From: Rhodocyclaceae bacterium | Lineage (GTDB): Bacteria; Pseudomonadota; Gammaproteobacteria; Burkholderiales; Rhodocyclaceae | Assembly: GCA_018261935.1 (NCBI GenBank) | Contig: JAGTRP010000023.1 | Coordinates: 33,533 to 97,532 of the forward strand | DNA length: 64,000 bases | Direction of reading: 5' to 3' | In this document: positions 39,385 to 51,888 of the stretch, piece by piece | How the letters are laid out: each line of letters begins with the position of its first letter | Position numbering within the stretch: the first letter of the stretch is position 1 | Program-made: the position numbers and the translations under genes | Notes under the pieces: model-generated | The model's input: only the letters and a program-made list of their open reading frames with translations | Told to the model about the DNA's origin: nothing | The model's database searches: none

Positions 39385-39409
39385 CTGCTGTGGGTAATGC
39401 GGGCCCGAA

Positions 39410-41646
<2,237 letters not shown>

Positions 41647-41666
41647 CGGGTTCCGCCGTGGCCTTT

Positions 41667-41930
41667 TTATTCGGCCGCGGGAACGATGGTCACCACGCGG
41701 CGCTTCTTCTCGCCCTTGACGGCGAACTGGACGACGCCGTCCTTGAGCGCGAACAGGGTGTGGTCCTTGCCGCAGCCGACGTTCTCGCCCGGGTGGAATT
41801 CGGTGCCGCGCTGGCGCACGATGATGTTGCCGGCGAGGACGAATTGGCCGCCGTAGCGCTTGACGCCAAGGCGTTTGGATTCTGAGTCGCGACCGTTACG
41901 TGAACTGCCGCCTGCCTTTTTGTGTGCCAT
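41667..41930 (-). CDS. rpmA: 50S ribosomal protein L27
   Basis: 87 residues beginning [20 protein letters not shown], the conserved flexible arm that reaches the peptidyl-transferase centre, then [21 protein letters not shown] in two parts and the GKDHTLFAL strand. No N-terminal cleavage extension of the Firmicutes type. Lies 18 bases after rplU, same transcript. Confidence 0.98.
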   Translation of the reverse strand: MAHKKAGGSSRNGRDSESKRLGVKRYGGQFVLAGNIIVRQRGTEFHPGENVGCGKDHTLFALKDGVVQFAVKGEKKRRVVTIVPAAE

Positions 41931-41948
41931 GTCTTGCTCCTTCTGACC

Positions 41949-42260
41949 TTAGCCGGCGATCGCGTCGATGCGCAGCTCGGTGTAGTTCTGGCGATGCCCC
42001 TGGTGCTTCTGGTAGTGCTTGCGGCGGCGCATCTTGAAGATCTTGACCTTGTCGTGGCGGCCGTGGGAAACCACGGTGCACTTGACGGAAGCACCTGCAA
42101 CGAGGGGGGCGCCGACCTTGACCGACTCGCCTTCGCCTACCATGAGGACCTGGTCGAGGGTAACTTCTGCGCCAACTTCTGCCGGTATCTGTTCTACTTT
42201 AAGTTTTTGGCCGGCGGACACGCGATACTGCTTGCCCCCGGTTTTTACGACCGCATACAT
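41949..42260 (-). CDS. rplU: 50S ribosomal protein L21
   Basis: 103 residues, [20 protein letters not shown] at the start and the C-terminal RNA-binding signature [19 protein letters not shown], both diagnostic of L21. First gene of rplU-rpmA-obgE-proB, transcribed from a near-consensus promoter 37 bases upstream. Confidence 0.98.
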   Translation of the reverse strand: MYAVVKTGGKQYRVSAGQKLKVEQIPAEVGAEVTLDQVLMVGEGESVKVGAPLVAGASVKCTVVSHGRHDKVKIFKMRRRKHYQKHQGHRQNYTELRIDAIAG

Positions 42261-42296
42261 GTTGGACTCCGGATAACTTCGTTTGAAGAACCGCGC

Positions 42297-42324
42297 ATTA
42301 TACGCAAAAGCTCTGCCGAGTCAA
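42297..42324 (-). promoter_or_regulatory. Strong sigma-70 promoter of rplU
   Basis: On the minus strand TTGACT (42319-42324), 16 bases, TATAAT (42297-42302). The -10 is a perfect consensus; transcription would start near 42290, about 30 bases before the rplU ATG. Confidence 0.85.
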
Positions 42325-42366
42325 AGCCTTGTGATAGACTCCAGCGCTTTTCGAGAGGAGCTTTCC

Positions 42367-42711
42367 ATGAGTGAAATCACCACCCCCTCCGGCCTCGTCA
42401 TCGAGGACCTGGTGGAAGGCAGCGGCGCCGAAGCCGTCGCCAACCGTTACGTCTTCGTCCACTACACCGGCTGGCTCACCGACGGCAGCAAGTTCGACTC
42501 CAGCAAGGACCGGAATGAGCCCTTCAGCTTTCCTCTCGGCCAGCGCCACGTCATCGCCGGCTGGGACGAGGGCGTCCAGGGCATGAAGGTGGGCGGCACC
42601 CGCAAGCTCACCATTCCGCCCCAACTGGGCTACGGTGCCCGGGGCGCTGGCGGCGTCATCCCCCCCAACGCCACCCTCGTTTTCGAAGTGGAACTCCTGG
42701 ACGTCAAGTGA
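42367..42711 (+). CDS. FKBP-type peptidyl-prolyl isomerase
   Basis: 114 residues from ATG 42367 after GAGAGGAG; no signal peptide, so cytoplasmic. Single FKBP domain: [38 protein letters not shown] in two strands, [20 protein letters not shown] region and the C-terminal FEVELLDVK. Active-site Tyr, Asp, Trp and Tyr are present. Stop overlaps the pseudouridine synthase GTG start. Confidence 0.95.
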   Translation: MSEITTPSGLVIEDLVEGSGAEAVANRYVFVHYTGWLTDGSKFDSSKDRNEPFSFPLGQRHVIAGWDEGVQGMKVGGTRKLTIPPQLGYGARGAGGVIPPNATLVFEVELLDVK

Positions 42712-43565
42712 GCGAGTCCGATTCCAAGCCCCGCCGCCGCGTCGTCAAGCCGGCTGCCGACGATCCCTGGGCCAAGTGGCGTAAGGCCGAAGCGCCTGCC
42801 CGCCCGGCACCCAGTCCCTCCGAGCCCAAGGCTCTTGCGGAGGGTGTCCGCCTCTCCAAGGTCATGTCTGAGCGGGGGCTGTGCTCCCGCCGGGAAGCCG
42901 ACGCCTGGATCGAGCGGGGCTGGGTTTTCGTGGATGGCCTGCCGGTCACCGAACTGGGTTCCCGCATTGATCCCAATGCCGAGATCACCCTTTCCAACGA
43001 AGCCCACAAGGACCAGGCCAAGCAGGTCACCATCCTGCTGCACAAGCCCATCGGCTACGTCTCCGGGCAGCCGGAGCCGGGCTGCACCCCGGCGGTCACG
43101 CTGGTCACCGCCGAAAACCAGGTCAGGATTCCCGGCGATCCGGAGTTCAAGCCCTACATGTTGCGGGGCCTCGCCCCGGCTGGGCGCCTGGACGTCGATT
43201 CCACCGGCCTGCTGGTCCTTACCCAGGACGGCCGGGTGGCGCGCCAGCTCATCGGCGACGACAGCAAGGTCGAGAAGGAATACCTGGTGCGCGTCTCCGG
43301 CCAGATGATCCCGAACGGCCTCGCGCTCCTCAACCACGGCCTGGAGCTGGATGGCAAGCCCCTGCGTCCGGCCCGGGTCAAGCAGCTCAACGAAGACCAG
43401 CTTCACTTCATCCTCAAGGAAGGCAAGAAGCGCCAGATCCGCCGCATGTGCGAACTGGTGGGCTTGCGAGTGGTGGGCCTGAAGCGCGTGCGCATCGGCA
43501 GGCTGCCCCTGGGTGACCTGCCGCTCGGCAAGTGGCGTTTCCTGCGGGAAGGCGAAGTCTTCTAA
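42708..43565 (+). CDS. 23S rRNA pseudouridine synthase, RluB/RluF type (RsuA family)
   Basis: 285 residues from a GTG overlapping the FKBP stop. Disordered basic N-terminus (about 1-45), S4 RNA-binding domain with [20 protein letters not shown], then the synthase core with LHKPIGYVS, catalytic [17 protein letters not shown] and [17 protein letters not shown]. The two-residue pattern around the Asp and the PLGKWRFL ending resemble RluF slightly more than RluB; the exact target uridine cannot be decided from sequence alone. Confidence 0.9.
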   Translation: MSESDSKPRRRVVKPAADDPWAKWRKAEAPARPAPSPSEPKALAEGVRLSKVMSERGLCSRREADAWIERGWVFVDGLPVTELGSRIDPNAEITLSNEAHKDQAKQVTILLHKPIGYVSGQPEPGCTPAVTLVTAENQVRIPGDPEFKPYMLRGLAPAGRLDVDSTGLLVLTQDGRVARQLIGDDSKVEKEYLVRVSGQMIPNGLALLNHGLELDGKPLRPARVKQLNEDQLHFILKEGKKRQIRRMCELVGLRVVGLKRVRIGRLPLGDLPLGKWRFLREGEVF

Positions 43566-44578
43566 ACCAGGCCGCGCTCCGTCAGCTCGCCCTTCAGATA
43601 AGCGTAGTAAATGGGCGCCGCCGCCACGCCGGGGATGCCGAAGACGGCCTCCATGGCGATCATCGCCACCAGCAGCTCCCAGGCCCGGGCGCCGACCCCG
43701 GCGCCGACGATGCGGGCGTTGAGGAAGTACTCCAGCTTGTGGATGACCACCAGGAACAGCAGGGAGGCCGCCGCCACTTCCAGGGAATGGGAGAGGCTGA
43801 CGATGACAATGGCGGTGTTGGACAGGAGATTCCCCAGCACCGGGATGAGCCCGAAGATGAAGGTGAGAGCGATCAGCGACTTGGTGAGGGGCAGATGGAC
43901 GCCGAAAAGGGGCAGAACCGCCCCCAGGTAGAGGGCGGTGAACAGGGTGTTCAGGGCCGAAATCTTCACCTGGGCGGAGACCACCCGGCGGAAGGCATCG
44001 CCGAAATGCTGAATCTGGGTCTTGAGGGCCACCGCTAGGGGCCCGTTGCCAGCTTTCCCGGTGGCTTCCCGCAGGGCTACCAGGGCTCCGATGATCATCC
44101 CCACCAGCAGATGGGCGATGGTACGACCGGCCTCCTTGCCGGCGGTCTGCAGCTCGGCGGCGTGGGCCCGTAGCCAGTGGCCGATGGCCGCCTCGATGTC
44201 ATCGACCGTGGCTGGCAGCGTACCGGCCACCCAGTCCGGCAGCTTGCTGCGGGAATCCTCGATGATCTCGGCCATCTTGCCCATGAGGCCGCTGAGGCTG
44301 CCGCCCTCCGAGCGGAAAAAGGCGGCCAGGCCGAAGAAGGCCAGCCCCACCAGGAGGACCACCGCCGCCCCCAGCAAGGCCACCGCGATGGCCTTGCGGC
44401 GCCCGGTGAGGTGAGCGCCCAGAGGCAGGTGCTCCGCCAGGACATGGGTCAGTTGGTAGACCAGCAGGCCGGCCAGGAGGGACGGCAGGAGATGCCATTG
44501 CAGGATGCCGATGAGGACCGCGCCGGCAAAAAACCAGGCGGCTATTTCATGGCGGGAAGCTTGTGTCCTGGTATTCAT
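43562..44578 (-). CDS. AI-2E family (PerM/YdiK-like) membrane transporter
   Basis: 338 residues with about seven to eight hydrophobic segments arranged as two N-terminal helices, a soluble-looking middle segment (about 90-150), and a C-terminal cluster containing [14 protein letters not shown], the P-x-x-G-N family feature, and a final helix near [16 protein letters not shown]. Family members are exporters of uncertain substrate. Overlaps the previous gene by four bases tail to tail. Confidence 0.88.
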   Translation of the reverse strand: MNTRTQASRHEIAAWFFAGAVLIGILQWHLLPSLLAGLLVYQLTHVLAEHLPLGAHLTGRRKAIAVALLGAAVVLLVGLAFFGLAAFFRSEGGSLSGLMGKMAEIIEDSRSKLPDWVAGTLPATVDDIEAAIGHWLRAHAAELQTAGKEAGRTIAHLLVGMIIGALVALREATGKAGNGPLAVALKTQIQHFGDAFRRVVSAQVKISALNTLFTALYLGAVLPLFGVHLPLTKSLIALTFIFGLIPVLGNLLSNTAIVIVSLSHSLEVAAASLLFLVVIHKLEYFLNARIVGAGVGARAWELLVAMIAMEAVFGIPGVAAAPIYYAYLKGELTERGLV

Positions 44579-44587
44579 GCCGCCGGA

Positions 44588-45034
44588 TCACTCCGCTCCT
44601 GCGGGCTTTGCCGGCTTGTCGTTGCGGGAAGGGAGCATCACGGTGGCGTCGCCCTCGATCACCGGCTTGCCGCGGACGGTGCACACGGTGTCGAGCTTGA
44701 TCCGTTTCTTCTCCGGGATGATCTCGGTGATGGTGACGGTGGCGGTGACGGTGTCGCCGGGCCGTACCGGAGCCTTGAACCGGAGGCTCTGGGCCAGGTA
44801 GATGGTGCCGGGGCCGGGCAGGCGGGTGCCCACGACAGCCGAGATGAAGCCGGCCGACAGCATGCCGTGGGCGATCCGGCCGCCGAAAGAGGTGGTGCGG
44901 GCGAATTCCTCGTCCAGATGAACGGGATTGACGTCGGTGCTGATACCGGCGAACAGGATGATGTCCGCTTCGGTCACAGTCTTGGAGATACTGTCGGACA
45001 TGCCGACGGAGAGGTCCTCAATGCAGCGGTTCAT
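44588..45034 (-). CDS. MaoC-like hot-dog hydratase ((R)-specific enoyl-CoA hydratase, PhaJ-like)
   Basis: 148 residues, single hot-dog domain. Seen: FAGISTDVNPVHLDEEFA (catalytic Asp/His hydratase-2 motif D-x4-H), FGGRIAHGMLSAGFIS, and PVRPGDTVTATV. PhaJ proteins supply (R)-3-hydroxyacyl-CoA for polyhydroxyalkanoate; a role in fatty-acid breakdown is equally possible. Divergent from the Mut7-C gene. Confidence 0.88.
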   Translation of the reverse strand: MNRCIEDLSVGMSDSISKTVTEADIILFAGISTDVNPVHLDEEFARTTSFGGRIAHGMLSAGFISAVVGTRLPGPGTIYLAQSLRFKAPVRPGDTVTATVTITEIIPEKKRIKLDTVCTVRGKPVIEGDATVMLPSRNDKPAKPAGAE

Positions 45035-45089
45035 GGTTGTTCTCTATTGTGTTGTCGGGGAGCGGCTACTTTAACTCTATTCGGGTGGA

Positions 45090-45563
45090 ATGGACGAGCA
45101 CCCTCGATTTCTTTGCGATGAGATGCTGGGCCGGCTGGCCCGCTACCTGCGGGCTGCCGGCTACGACACCGAACTGGCCGCCGGCGGCGCCCCGGATCGG
45201 GACCTGGTACGCCAGGCCGCCGAAGAGGGCCGTTACTTCCTCACCTGCGACCGCCTGATCCTGGAGCACCGGGCCGGCAACGGCCTCGTCTGCTTCCTGC
45301 CCCACGGCCATCTGGACAAGCTGGCCCGACAGGTCGGCGAGCGCTTCGGCATCGACTGGCTGGCCCGCGCCTTCACCCGCTGCCTGATGGACAATACGCC
45401 CCTGGTCCCGACCCAGTCCCATCATCATCCCGATTTGCCGCCGGACCTCGCCGGCCGGGACATCATGCGCTGTCCGGCGTGCCAGCGGGTCTACTGGGAC
45501 GGCTCCCACAGCCGGCGCATGCGCGCCCGGCTGGAAGAGTGGCAGCGCTCACTCGGCCCGTAG
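45090..45563 (+). CDS. Mut7-C RNase domain protein with zinc ribbon
   Basis: 157 residues. N-terminal PIN-like Mut7-C domain: FLCDEMLGRLARYLRAAGYDT split around the acidic D-E pair, ARQAAEEGRYFLTCDRLIL-type segment with the second Asp, and a C-terminal zinc ribbon CPACQRVYWDGSHSRRM (first Cys pair visible, second half less clear). Predicted nuclease; biological target unknown. Its last 15 bases overlap the end of the opposite-strand permease gene. Confidence 0.88.
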   Translation: MDEHPRFLCDEMLGRLARYLRAAGYDTELAAGGAPDRDLVRQAAEEGRYFLTCDRLILEHRAGNGLVCFLPHGHLDKLARQVGERFGIDWLARAFTRCLMDNTPLVPTQSHHHPDLPPDLAGRDIMRCPACQRVYWDGSHSRRMRARLEEWQRSLGP

Positions 45564-46748
45564 GGCCTCCACCGGATCCAGACGGGCCGCCCGCCGGGCC
45601 GGCAGGACCCCGGCCAGGAGCCCGATGGCGATGGCCACCCCCTCCGCCAGGAGCACGAAGGACAGCGGCGTATGGACCGGCAGGGCGGGGACGAGGGCGT
45701 GGATGGCCTGGGCCAGGCCGATGCCGAGGGCGAGGCCCAGGAAGCCGCCCAGGGCTGCCAGGGCCATGGCTTCCCCCAGGAAAAGGCCGAGGATGGTGCG
45801 CCGCGGAGCGCCCAGGGCCACCAGCAGGCCGATTTCGCCGGTGCGCTCGGTTACCGCGATGGTCATGATGGTGACGATCCCGACCCCGCCTACCAGCAGG
45901 GAAATGCCTCCCAGGGCGCCCACCGCCATGGTCAGGATGTTGAGGATCTTGGACAGGGTGGCGAGCATCTCCTCCTGGGTGATGAGGGTGAAATCCTCCT
46001 TGCCGTGGCGGGCCAGGAGCCGCTCCCGGATGGCGGCGGCCACCTTGGCTGCCGGCACCCCTTCCTCGGCGGAGACGTTGATCTCGTCGGCGCCGTCCCG
46101 GTTGAAAAGCTCCAGGGCCCGGCCGGCGGGGATGAAGGCGGTGTCGTCCAGGTCGATGCCGACGAACTGGCCCTTGGGCTCCATCACCCCGATGATGCGG
46201 AAATGCAGGCCGCCGATCCGCAGGCGCTGGCCCAGGGGGCTCTCGGCCCCGAACAGCTCGTCCTTCAGCTTGCTGCCCAGGACCACGAAGGCCCGGGCGT
46301 TGCCCGTGTCCTCCGGCGGCAGGAACTGGCCGACCCGGACAGTGGAGCGGAAGACCTTGATCATCGCCGCGTTGCCCCCGTAGATCAGGGTGCGGCGGGT
46401 GCGGCCGTTGCCTTCCACCTCGGCGTTGCCCCGCACCTGGGGGGTGACCGCCACCACGTGGGGCAGCCGCTCCAGGGCCTGGGCGTCCTCCAGGGACAGG
46501 GGCCGGGCGCTGGAAGGCAGGCCGGAAGGGCGGCCGCCGGTCTTGGTCTTGCCGGGCAGGGCCGAGATCATGTTGGTGCCGAACTGGGTGAATTCGGCCA
46601 GGACGAAGCGGTGGATGCCCTCGCCGATGGAAGTGAGCAGGATCACCGCCGCGATGCCGACGCCGATCCCCAGCAGGGTCAGGAAGCTGCGCAGCCGGTG
46701 GGCGGTGATGGCCCGGAGGGCGAGGCGGATGGCGTCGGACCAGAGCAT
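45549..46748 (-). CDS. MacB-type ABC transporter permease (second subunit)
   Basis: 399 residues from ATG 46748, which overlaps the stop of the preceding permease by one base. N-terminal helix (about 20-42), MacB_PCD periplasmic domain (about 45-230), then three C-terminal helices of the FtsX fold with TERTGEIGLLVALGAPRRTI and the end PARRAARLDPVEALRAE. No fused ATPase. Pairs with the neighbouring permease, making a probable heterodimer. Confidence 0.93.
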   Translation of the reverse strand: MLWSDAIRLALRAITAHRLRSFLTLLGIGVGIAAVILLTSIGEGIHRFVLAEFTQFGTNMISALPGKTKTGGRPSGLPSSARPLSLEDAQALERLPHVVAVTPQVRGNAEVEGNGRTRRTLIYGGNAAMIKVFRSTVRVGQFLPPEDTGNARAFVVLGSKLKDELFGAESPLGQRLRIGGLHFRIIGVMEPKGQFVGIDLDDTAFIPAGRALELFNRDGADEINVSAEEGVPAAKVAAAIRERLLARHGKEDFTLITQEEMLATLSKILNILTMAVGALGGISLLVGGVGIVTIMTIAVTERTGEIGLLVALGAPRRTILGLFLGEAMALAALGGFLGLALGIGLAQAIHALVPALPVHTPLSFVLLAEGVAIAIGLLAGVLPARRAARLDPVEALRAE

Positions 46749-47956
46749 CAGCGCCTCATCAGGGCTTCCACCGGGTCGAGCCGGGCCGCCCGCCGGGCCG
46801 GCATGACCCCGAAGATCAAGCCGGTGGCGAGGGCGGTGCCGAGCCCGGCGATGACCGCCCACTGGGGCGCATAGGCCGGGAAGACGGGGAAGAACTGGCG
46901 GATGGCGAAGGCCCCCGCCTGGCCCAGGCCGTAGCCCACCAGGGCGCCGACGGTGGACAGCATCGCGGCCTCCATCAGGAAGGCGAGGCGGATGGTGCGG
47001 GCGGGGGCCCCCAGAGCCTTGAGGAGCCCGATTTCCCCAGTGCGCTGGGTGACCGCCACCAGCATCACGTTCATCACCAGGATGCCGGCCACCGCCAGGC
47101 TGATGGCGGCGATGCCGGCCACCCCCAGGGTCAGGGCCGAAAGAAGCTTGTCGAAGGTGGCCAGCACCGCATCCTGGGTGATGACGGTGACGTCCTCCTC
47201 GCCCTGGTGCCGGCTCTTGATGATCTCCAGGGTCTGGTCCTTCGCCTGGGGGATCGCTTCCCGGCTTTTCGCTTCCACCAGGATGCGGAAGAGGGTGTTG
47301 GAATTGAATATGGCCTGGGCCAGGGCGACCGGTACGATGACCAGCTCGTCGGTGTTCATGCCCAGGCCCTGGCCGGTGGATTTCAGCACCCCGACCACCC
47401 GCAGCCGCCGGTCGCCCAGGCGCACCAGCTGGCCGATGGCCGGCTCGGGGCCGAAAAGCTCCTCTCTAATCTTGGAACCGATCACCGCCACCGACGAGCC
47501 CCGGTTCCAGTCCTCCCGGGGCAGGAAGCGTCCCTGGGCCAGGTCCATGCGGCGCACCTCCAGAAATTCCGCCGTGGTGCCCGCCACCGTGGCCTCCCGC
47601 AGGCGCCCGCCATAGCTGATTTCCGAAAGGCCGACGGCAAGCGGCGCCAGGCGCTTCACCGCCGGGCTGCGGAGGATGGCGGCGGCATCATCCACGGTGA
47701 GGTCCCGGGGGGTGCTGGTGATGGCGGTGGCCGGATTGAAGCCGCCGGTGCCGGATCGTCCCGGCAGCACGATGACCAGGTTGGTACCGAGGGAGGAAAA
47801 CTGGTCCACCACATAGCGCCGGGCCCCGTCCCCCAGGGCGGTGAGGACCACCACCGCCGCCACCCCGATGGACATGGCCAGGACCGAGAGGGCGGTGCGC
47901 AGCGGGTTGCCGGTGGCCGCGTCCCGGGCGAAGCGGAAGGTATCGGCCAGCCGCAT
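46748..47956 (-). CDS. MacB-type ABC transporter permease (first subunit)
   Basis: 402 residues: one N-terminal helix (about 20-42), a MacB_PCD periplasmic domain, then three helices with TQRTGEIGLLKALGAPARTI and PARRAARLDPVEALMRR. Similar in plan to the next permease but clearly diverged, so the two arose by old duplication. Downstream of the ATPase gene, from which it is separated by a 120-base gap filled by a dispersed structured repeat. Confidence 0.93.
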   Translation of the reverse strand: MRLADTFRFARDAATGNPLRTALSVLAMSIGVAAVVVLTALGDGARRYVVDQFSSLGTNLVIVLPGRSGTGGFNPATAITSTPRDLTVDDAAAILRSPAVKRLAPLAVGLSEISYGGRLREATVAGTTAEFLEVRRMDLAQGRFLPREDWNRGSSVAVIGSKIREELFGPEPAIGQLVRLGDRRLRVVGVLKSTGQGLGMNTDELVIVPVALAQAIFNSNTLFRILVEAKSREAIPQAKDQTLEIIKSRHQGEEDVTVITQDAVLATFDKLLSALTLGVAGIAAISLAVAGILVMNVMLVAVTQRTGEIGLLKALGAPARTIRLAFLMEAAMLSTVGALVGYGLGQAGAFAIRQFFPVFPAYAPQWAVIAGLGTALATGLIFGVMPARRAARLDPVEALMRR

Positions 47957-47977
47957 TACGCCCCCCCGAAGAGGTGG

Positions 47978-48074
47978 CCGGAGGGCGGGGCGTTCGAGGA
48001 ACCGGGCGAGGACTGTCTGAGCCCCCGCAGGGGGCGAGTTCCGCAGCCCGGCGGAGCGAATGCCCCGCCCGACG
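47978..48074. repeat. 97-bp dispersed structured repeat, copy 2
   Basis: Same 97-bp unit as 31258-31354. The outer arms form a 14-bp stem here (GGGCGGGGCGTTCG with CGAATGCCCCGCCC, one G-U). The inner stem is CCCC(48022-48025)-CGCAG-GGGG(48031-48034), the swapped version of copy 1. It fills the gap between the ATPase and first permease genes, two bases after the ATPase stop on the minus strand. Confidence 0.85.
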
Positions 48075-48076
48075 CG

Positions 48077-48796
<720 letters not shown>

Positions 48797-48800
48797 GGCG

Positions 48801-49964
48801 TCAGGGGTTCGTGGGCTCGGCGTAGGCCCCGGCCTTGACCCCTTCCTTCTCCAGGGAGGTGACGATGCGCTCGCCGGCGGAGAGCCCTTCCACCACCTGG
48901 GTGTGTTCCCAGTTGGCGAGGCCGGTCTTCACCTTGCGCTCCTCCAGTTGGTGGGTGTCGGGGTTGTACACCAGAACCCGGCTGCCCTCCTGGAGAGCGG
49001 CGGTGGGGATGCGCAGGACCTTGTCCCGGCTGTCCAGGACGATTTCCACGTCGGCGCTGTAGCCCACCAGCAGCCCCTTGGCTTCCTGGGGCCGGTCGAA
49101 ATCCACCTCCACATCCACCGTCCGGGCCTGCTTTTCCACCGCCAGGACGTAGGGGGCGACCCGCCGCACCTTGCCCGGCAGCACCTGCCGGGGAAGGGCG
49201 TCGAGGGTGATGCGCACCGGTTGGCCGTGATGGATCTTGGGGGCATCCACCTCGTCCATGGGGGCATCCACGTAAAGGCAGCTGTCGTCGATGAGGTCGA
49301 TGGCCGGCGGGGTGGGGACGCCGGGGGGCGAGGGGGTGGAGTATTCCCCCAGTTCGCCGACGATCTTCGCCACCGTGCCGTCGAAGGGCGCATAGAGGAC
49401 GGTGCGGCCCTGCTCCACCCGGGTCGCCTTGAGCCGGGCCTCGGCCTGGGCTACATCGGCCTTGGCCGTGTTGCAGGCGGCCCGCCGGGCCTGGGCGTCG
49501 GTACGGGCGGCATCCTCCTTGCCGACGGAGACGAATCCCTTGACCCGCAATTCGGCCTGCCGGACGGCTTCCCGCTCGGCATTGGCGGCCACGATGCAGG
49601 CTTCGGCCACCCGCCGGCGGGCGAGCTCGATCTGGGAGGCGGCCAGGGCCGCCTGGGCCTGCTGGTCCTCGTTCCAGAGCTTCATGAGGAGTTGGCCCTT
49701 CTTCACATGGTCGCCTTCCTTCACCCCCAGGTACTCGATGCGGCCTCCCATGATGGTGGATAGCTTGGTGCGCTGGCAGGCCTCCACCGTGCCGGCCCGG
49801 GTGTTGGCGATGGTGGATTCCACCCGGCCCTCGGTGACTTCCTTGACCACCACGGGGATGGGCTTGGGACGGGTCAGCCACCAGAGGAGGAGGGTGGCGG
49901 CGGCGATCATGGCGAGGCCGATCAGCAGCCGGCGCACGAGGGGGGAAAGGGGTTTTCCGTGCAT
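48801..49964 (-). CDS. Periplasmic adaptor (HlyD/MacA-like membrane-fusion protein)
   Basis: 387 residues from ATG 49964; a TTG at 49985, overlapping the upstream gene by eight bases, is an alternative. One N-terminal helix (about 13-33), lipoyl half-motif MGGRIEYLGVKEGDHVKKGQ, coiled-coil hairpin (about 95-185, Ala/Arg/Glu-rich), second lipoyl half VLYAPFDGTVAKIVGE, and beta-barrel domains ending GLSAGERIVTSLEKEGVKAG. Links the ABC permeases to an outer-membrane channel. Five bases from the ATPase gene. Confidence 0.92.
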   Translation of the reverse strand: MHGKPLSPLVRRLLIGLAMIAAATLLLWWLTRPKPIPVVVKEVTEGRVESTIANTRAGTVEACQRTKLSTIMGGRIEYLGVKEGDHVKKGQLLMKLWNEDQQAQAALAASQIELARRRVAEACIVAANAEREAVRQAELRVKGFVSVGKEDAARTDAQARRAACNTAKADVAQAEARLKATRVEQGRTVLYAPFDGTVAKIVGELGEYSTPSPPGVPTPPAIDLIDDSCLYVDAPMDEVDAPKIHHGQPVRITLDALPRQVLPGKVRRVAPYVLAVEKQARTVDVEVDFDRPQEAKGLLVGYSADVEIVLDSRDKVLRIPTAALQEGSRVLVYNPDTHQLEERKVKTGLANWEHTQVVEGLSAGERIVTSLEKEGVKAGAYAEPTNP

Positions 49965-49977
49965 GGAAGGAAAGGTC

Positions 49978-50565
49978 TCAGGCAAAACCCGGCAGCCAGC
50001 CGGTGCGGGGATAGCCCCAGTCCGGCTCCAGAGTGCCCTGGAAAAGGGCCTCTATCACCGGCGGCTCGCGCCAGGGTTCATCCATGAAGGCGAGGCCCAC
50101 TTCCTCCACCGTGCGGCCGGACCAGTAGTGCTCCGCCACCTCGTCCAGGGCGGCGAGGGAAAGGCTGTGGGGCAGGCGCAGGTAATCCAGCCAGCTGGAA
50201 TCGTGGAAGGAGCAGAGATAGGCGCCTTTTGTCTTGGCGCCCACCAGCTGCTTGCCGAATACCCGATCCGGGTGCTTGCCCCGGAAGGTCATGGCGTCGG
50301 TGCGGGTGGCGAAGAGGATGAGGGCATGGAGCCGGCTCGGGAAGTGGTCGAAGCGGCGTTGCCGGAAGTATTCCAGGTGGTACTCGGCGAAATAGTTCTG
50401 GACGGCGCTGAACTGGTCCTGGGGCAGGGGCGTGCCGCCCTCCGGGGATCCCAGGGCGGCGCCGAAGGGGCTGCCCTTCAGGATGTCCCAGCCCGGCAGC
50501 TCCGATCCCGGGTCGAGCCAGGCGGAGAGTTCCAGGGTGGCGGTGTCCTTGATCAGGTTGTCCAT
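49978..50565 (-). CDS. Unknown protein at the head of the ABC exporter operon
   Basis: 195 residues, soluble, no signal peptide or membrane segment. Aromatic-rich middle (SAVQNYFAEYHLEYFRQRRF, FATRTDAMTFRGKHPDRVFG) and YLCSFHDSSWLDYLRLP. Not recognised with confidence; the F-A-x-R-x-D-A pattern recalls small DUF2441-like proteins but this is a guess. Its stop lies 13 bases before the adaptor start, so it is probably cotranscribed with the exporter. Confidence 0.7.
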   Translation of the reverse strand: MDNLIKDTATLELSAWLDPGSELPGWDILKGSPFGAALGSPEGGTPLPQDQFSAVQNYFAEYHLEYFRQRRFDHFPSRLHALILFATRTDAMTFRGKHPDRVFGKQLVGAKTKGAYLCSFHDSSWLDYLRLPHSLSLAALDEVAEHYWSGRTVEEVGLAFMDEPWREPPVIEALFQGTLEPDWGYPRTGWLPGFA

Positions 50566-50598
50566 GGGGCTATTCGATCCGCATCGACCGCCATTGTC

Positions 50599-51762
50599 TC
50601 AGGCCTTGCGCCACAGGGGAAAGAGCCCGGCGAGCCCGAGGACCGGGCCGGGCAGCAGGAGCCAGGCGATGGAAGTGCCCCAGTCGCCGATCCAGCGGGT
50701 GCCGAGCTGGATGGAGCCCATGGTGATGGCGAAGCCGATGGAATTCTGGAAGGCCAGGGCGCTGCCGACAATCTCGGGGGGGCAGGCCCGGGCCGAGAGG
50801 GCCGAGAAATGCGGCGAATCGGCCACCACCGTGGCCCCCCAGAGGAGGAGCAGGGCAATCTTGAGCCAGTCCGGCCAGCCTCCCGCCAGGGGGAAGACGG
50901 CGCAGCACAGGGCCGAGCAGGCGAGGGCGGCGGCCGCCACCCGGGCGCTGCCGATGCGGTGGCTCCACTGCCCGCCGGCGATGCAGCCCAGGGCCCCGAT
51001 GCCGATGACGGCGAAGGCCAGGCCGGAAAGCCCCGGGGTGCCGGGCGCCGCCAGCCCGGCCAGGATGAGCAGCGCCGGGGTCAGGGTCCAGAAGGCGTAG
51101 AGCTCCCACTGGTGGCCGAAATAGCCCAGGGCCGAGGCGCGGAAGTCGCCCACCGAGAAGGCGTACAGCACCCGGCCCAGGCGCAGGGGCGGTGCATCGT
51201 GGCGGCGCTTCAGGTGGGGGCCGTCCCCCAGGCGCAGGATCATCGCCGCCGCCAGCAGCGCCAGGCCGCTGGACACCAGGATCACCCCCTGCCACGGCCA
51301 GCCGCCCCCCAGGAGGCGCACCCCGTGGGGCAGCGACGTGCCCAGGGTCAGCATCCCCACCAGCTGGGCCAGGGCCGCCCCGGCCCGTTCCGGCACCCAA
51401 CTCACCACCAGCTTCATCCCCAGGGGATAGACCCCTGCCAGGGAAAAGCCCACCGCGAAACGCAGCAGGATGGCGCTCCCCATGCCGTCGGCGAGCAGGG
51501 CGAAGGCGGCGTTGCAGGCGGCTCCGACCACGGCGCAGACGGCGAAGATGCGGCTGGCCGGGAAGCGGTCGGCCAGGCCGGAAAGGGAGAAGGTCAGGGT
51601 GCCGAGGATGAAGCCCAGCTGGACGGCGTTGGTCAGGGTGCCGATGTCAGCGGGGGCGATGCCCCAGGCCCGGATGAGGTCGTCGGCGGCGCTATTGGCG
51701 GAGAACCACAGGGAGGTGCCGAAAAGCTGGGCGAGGACAATGACGGGGACGGGATTTGGCAT
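50599..51762 (-). CDS. MFS transporter
   Basis: 387 residues, about 12 hydrophobic segments. MFS-type features: G-rich loop between helices 2 and 3 (GLADRFPASRIFAV), a helix-5 segment GVYPLGMKLVVSWVPERAG, and a central hydrophilic loop (RLGDGPHLKRRHDAPPLRLG). Substrate unknown. Thirty-three bases upstream of the unknown gene that heads the exporter operon; possibly same transcript. Confidence 0.88.
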   Translation of the reverse strand: MPNPVPVIVLAQLFGTSLWFSANSAADDLIRAWGIAPADIGTLTNAVQLGFILGTLTFSLSGLADRFPASRIFAVCAVVGAACNAAFALLADGMGSAILLRFAVGFSLAGVYPLGMKLVVSWVPERAGAALAQLVGMLTLGTSLPHGVRLLGGGWPWQGVILVSSGLALLAAAMILRLGDGPHLKRRHDAPPLRLGRVLYAFSVGDFRASALGYFGHQWELYAFWTLTPALLILAGLAAPGTPGLSGLAFAVIGIGALGCIAGGQWSHRIGSARVAAAALACSALCCAVFPLAGGWPDWLKIALLLLWGATVVADSPHFSALSARACPPEIVGSALAFQNSIGFAITMGSIQLGTRWIGDWGTSIAWLLLPGPVLGLAGLFPLWRKA

Positions 51763-51888
51763 GGCGGAAGGATAAATGCTGCCGGCCTCGGGGCCAAGGG
51801 GAGCAAGCTCTGGGAACTTCTCGACTAAACCCCCAAGGGCTCCGGTTTGTCGACCGCATATCGATCAGCCCTTCGAGCTGTCTACCTC

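Noticed and set aside
49402..51828. An 808-codon + strand open frame opposite the exporter genes
   Set aside because: Arg/Gly/Gln-rich shadow of three real minus-strand genes; no domain or ribosome site.
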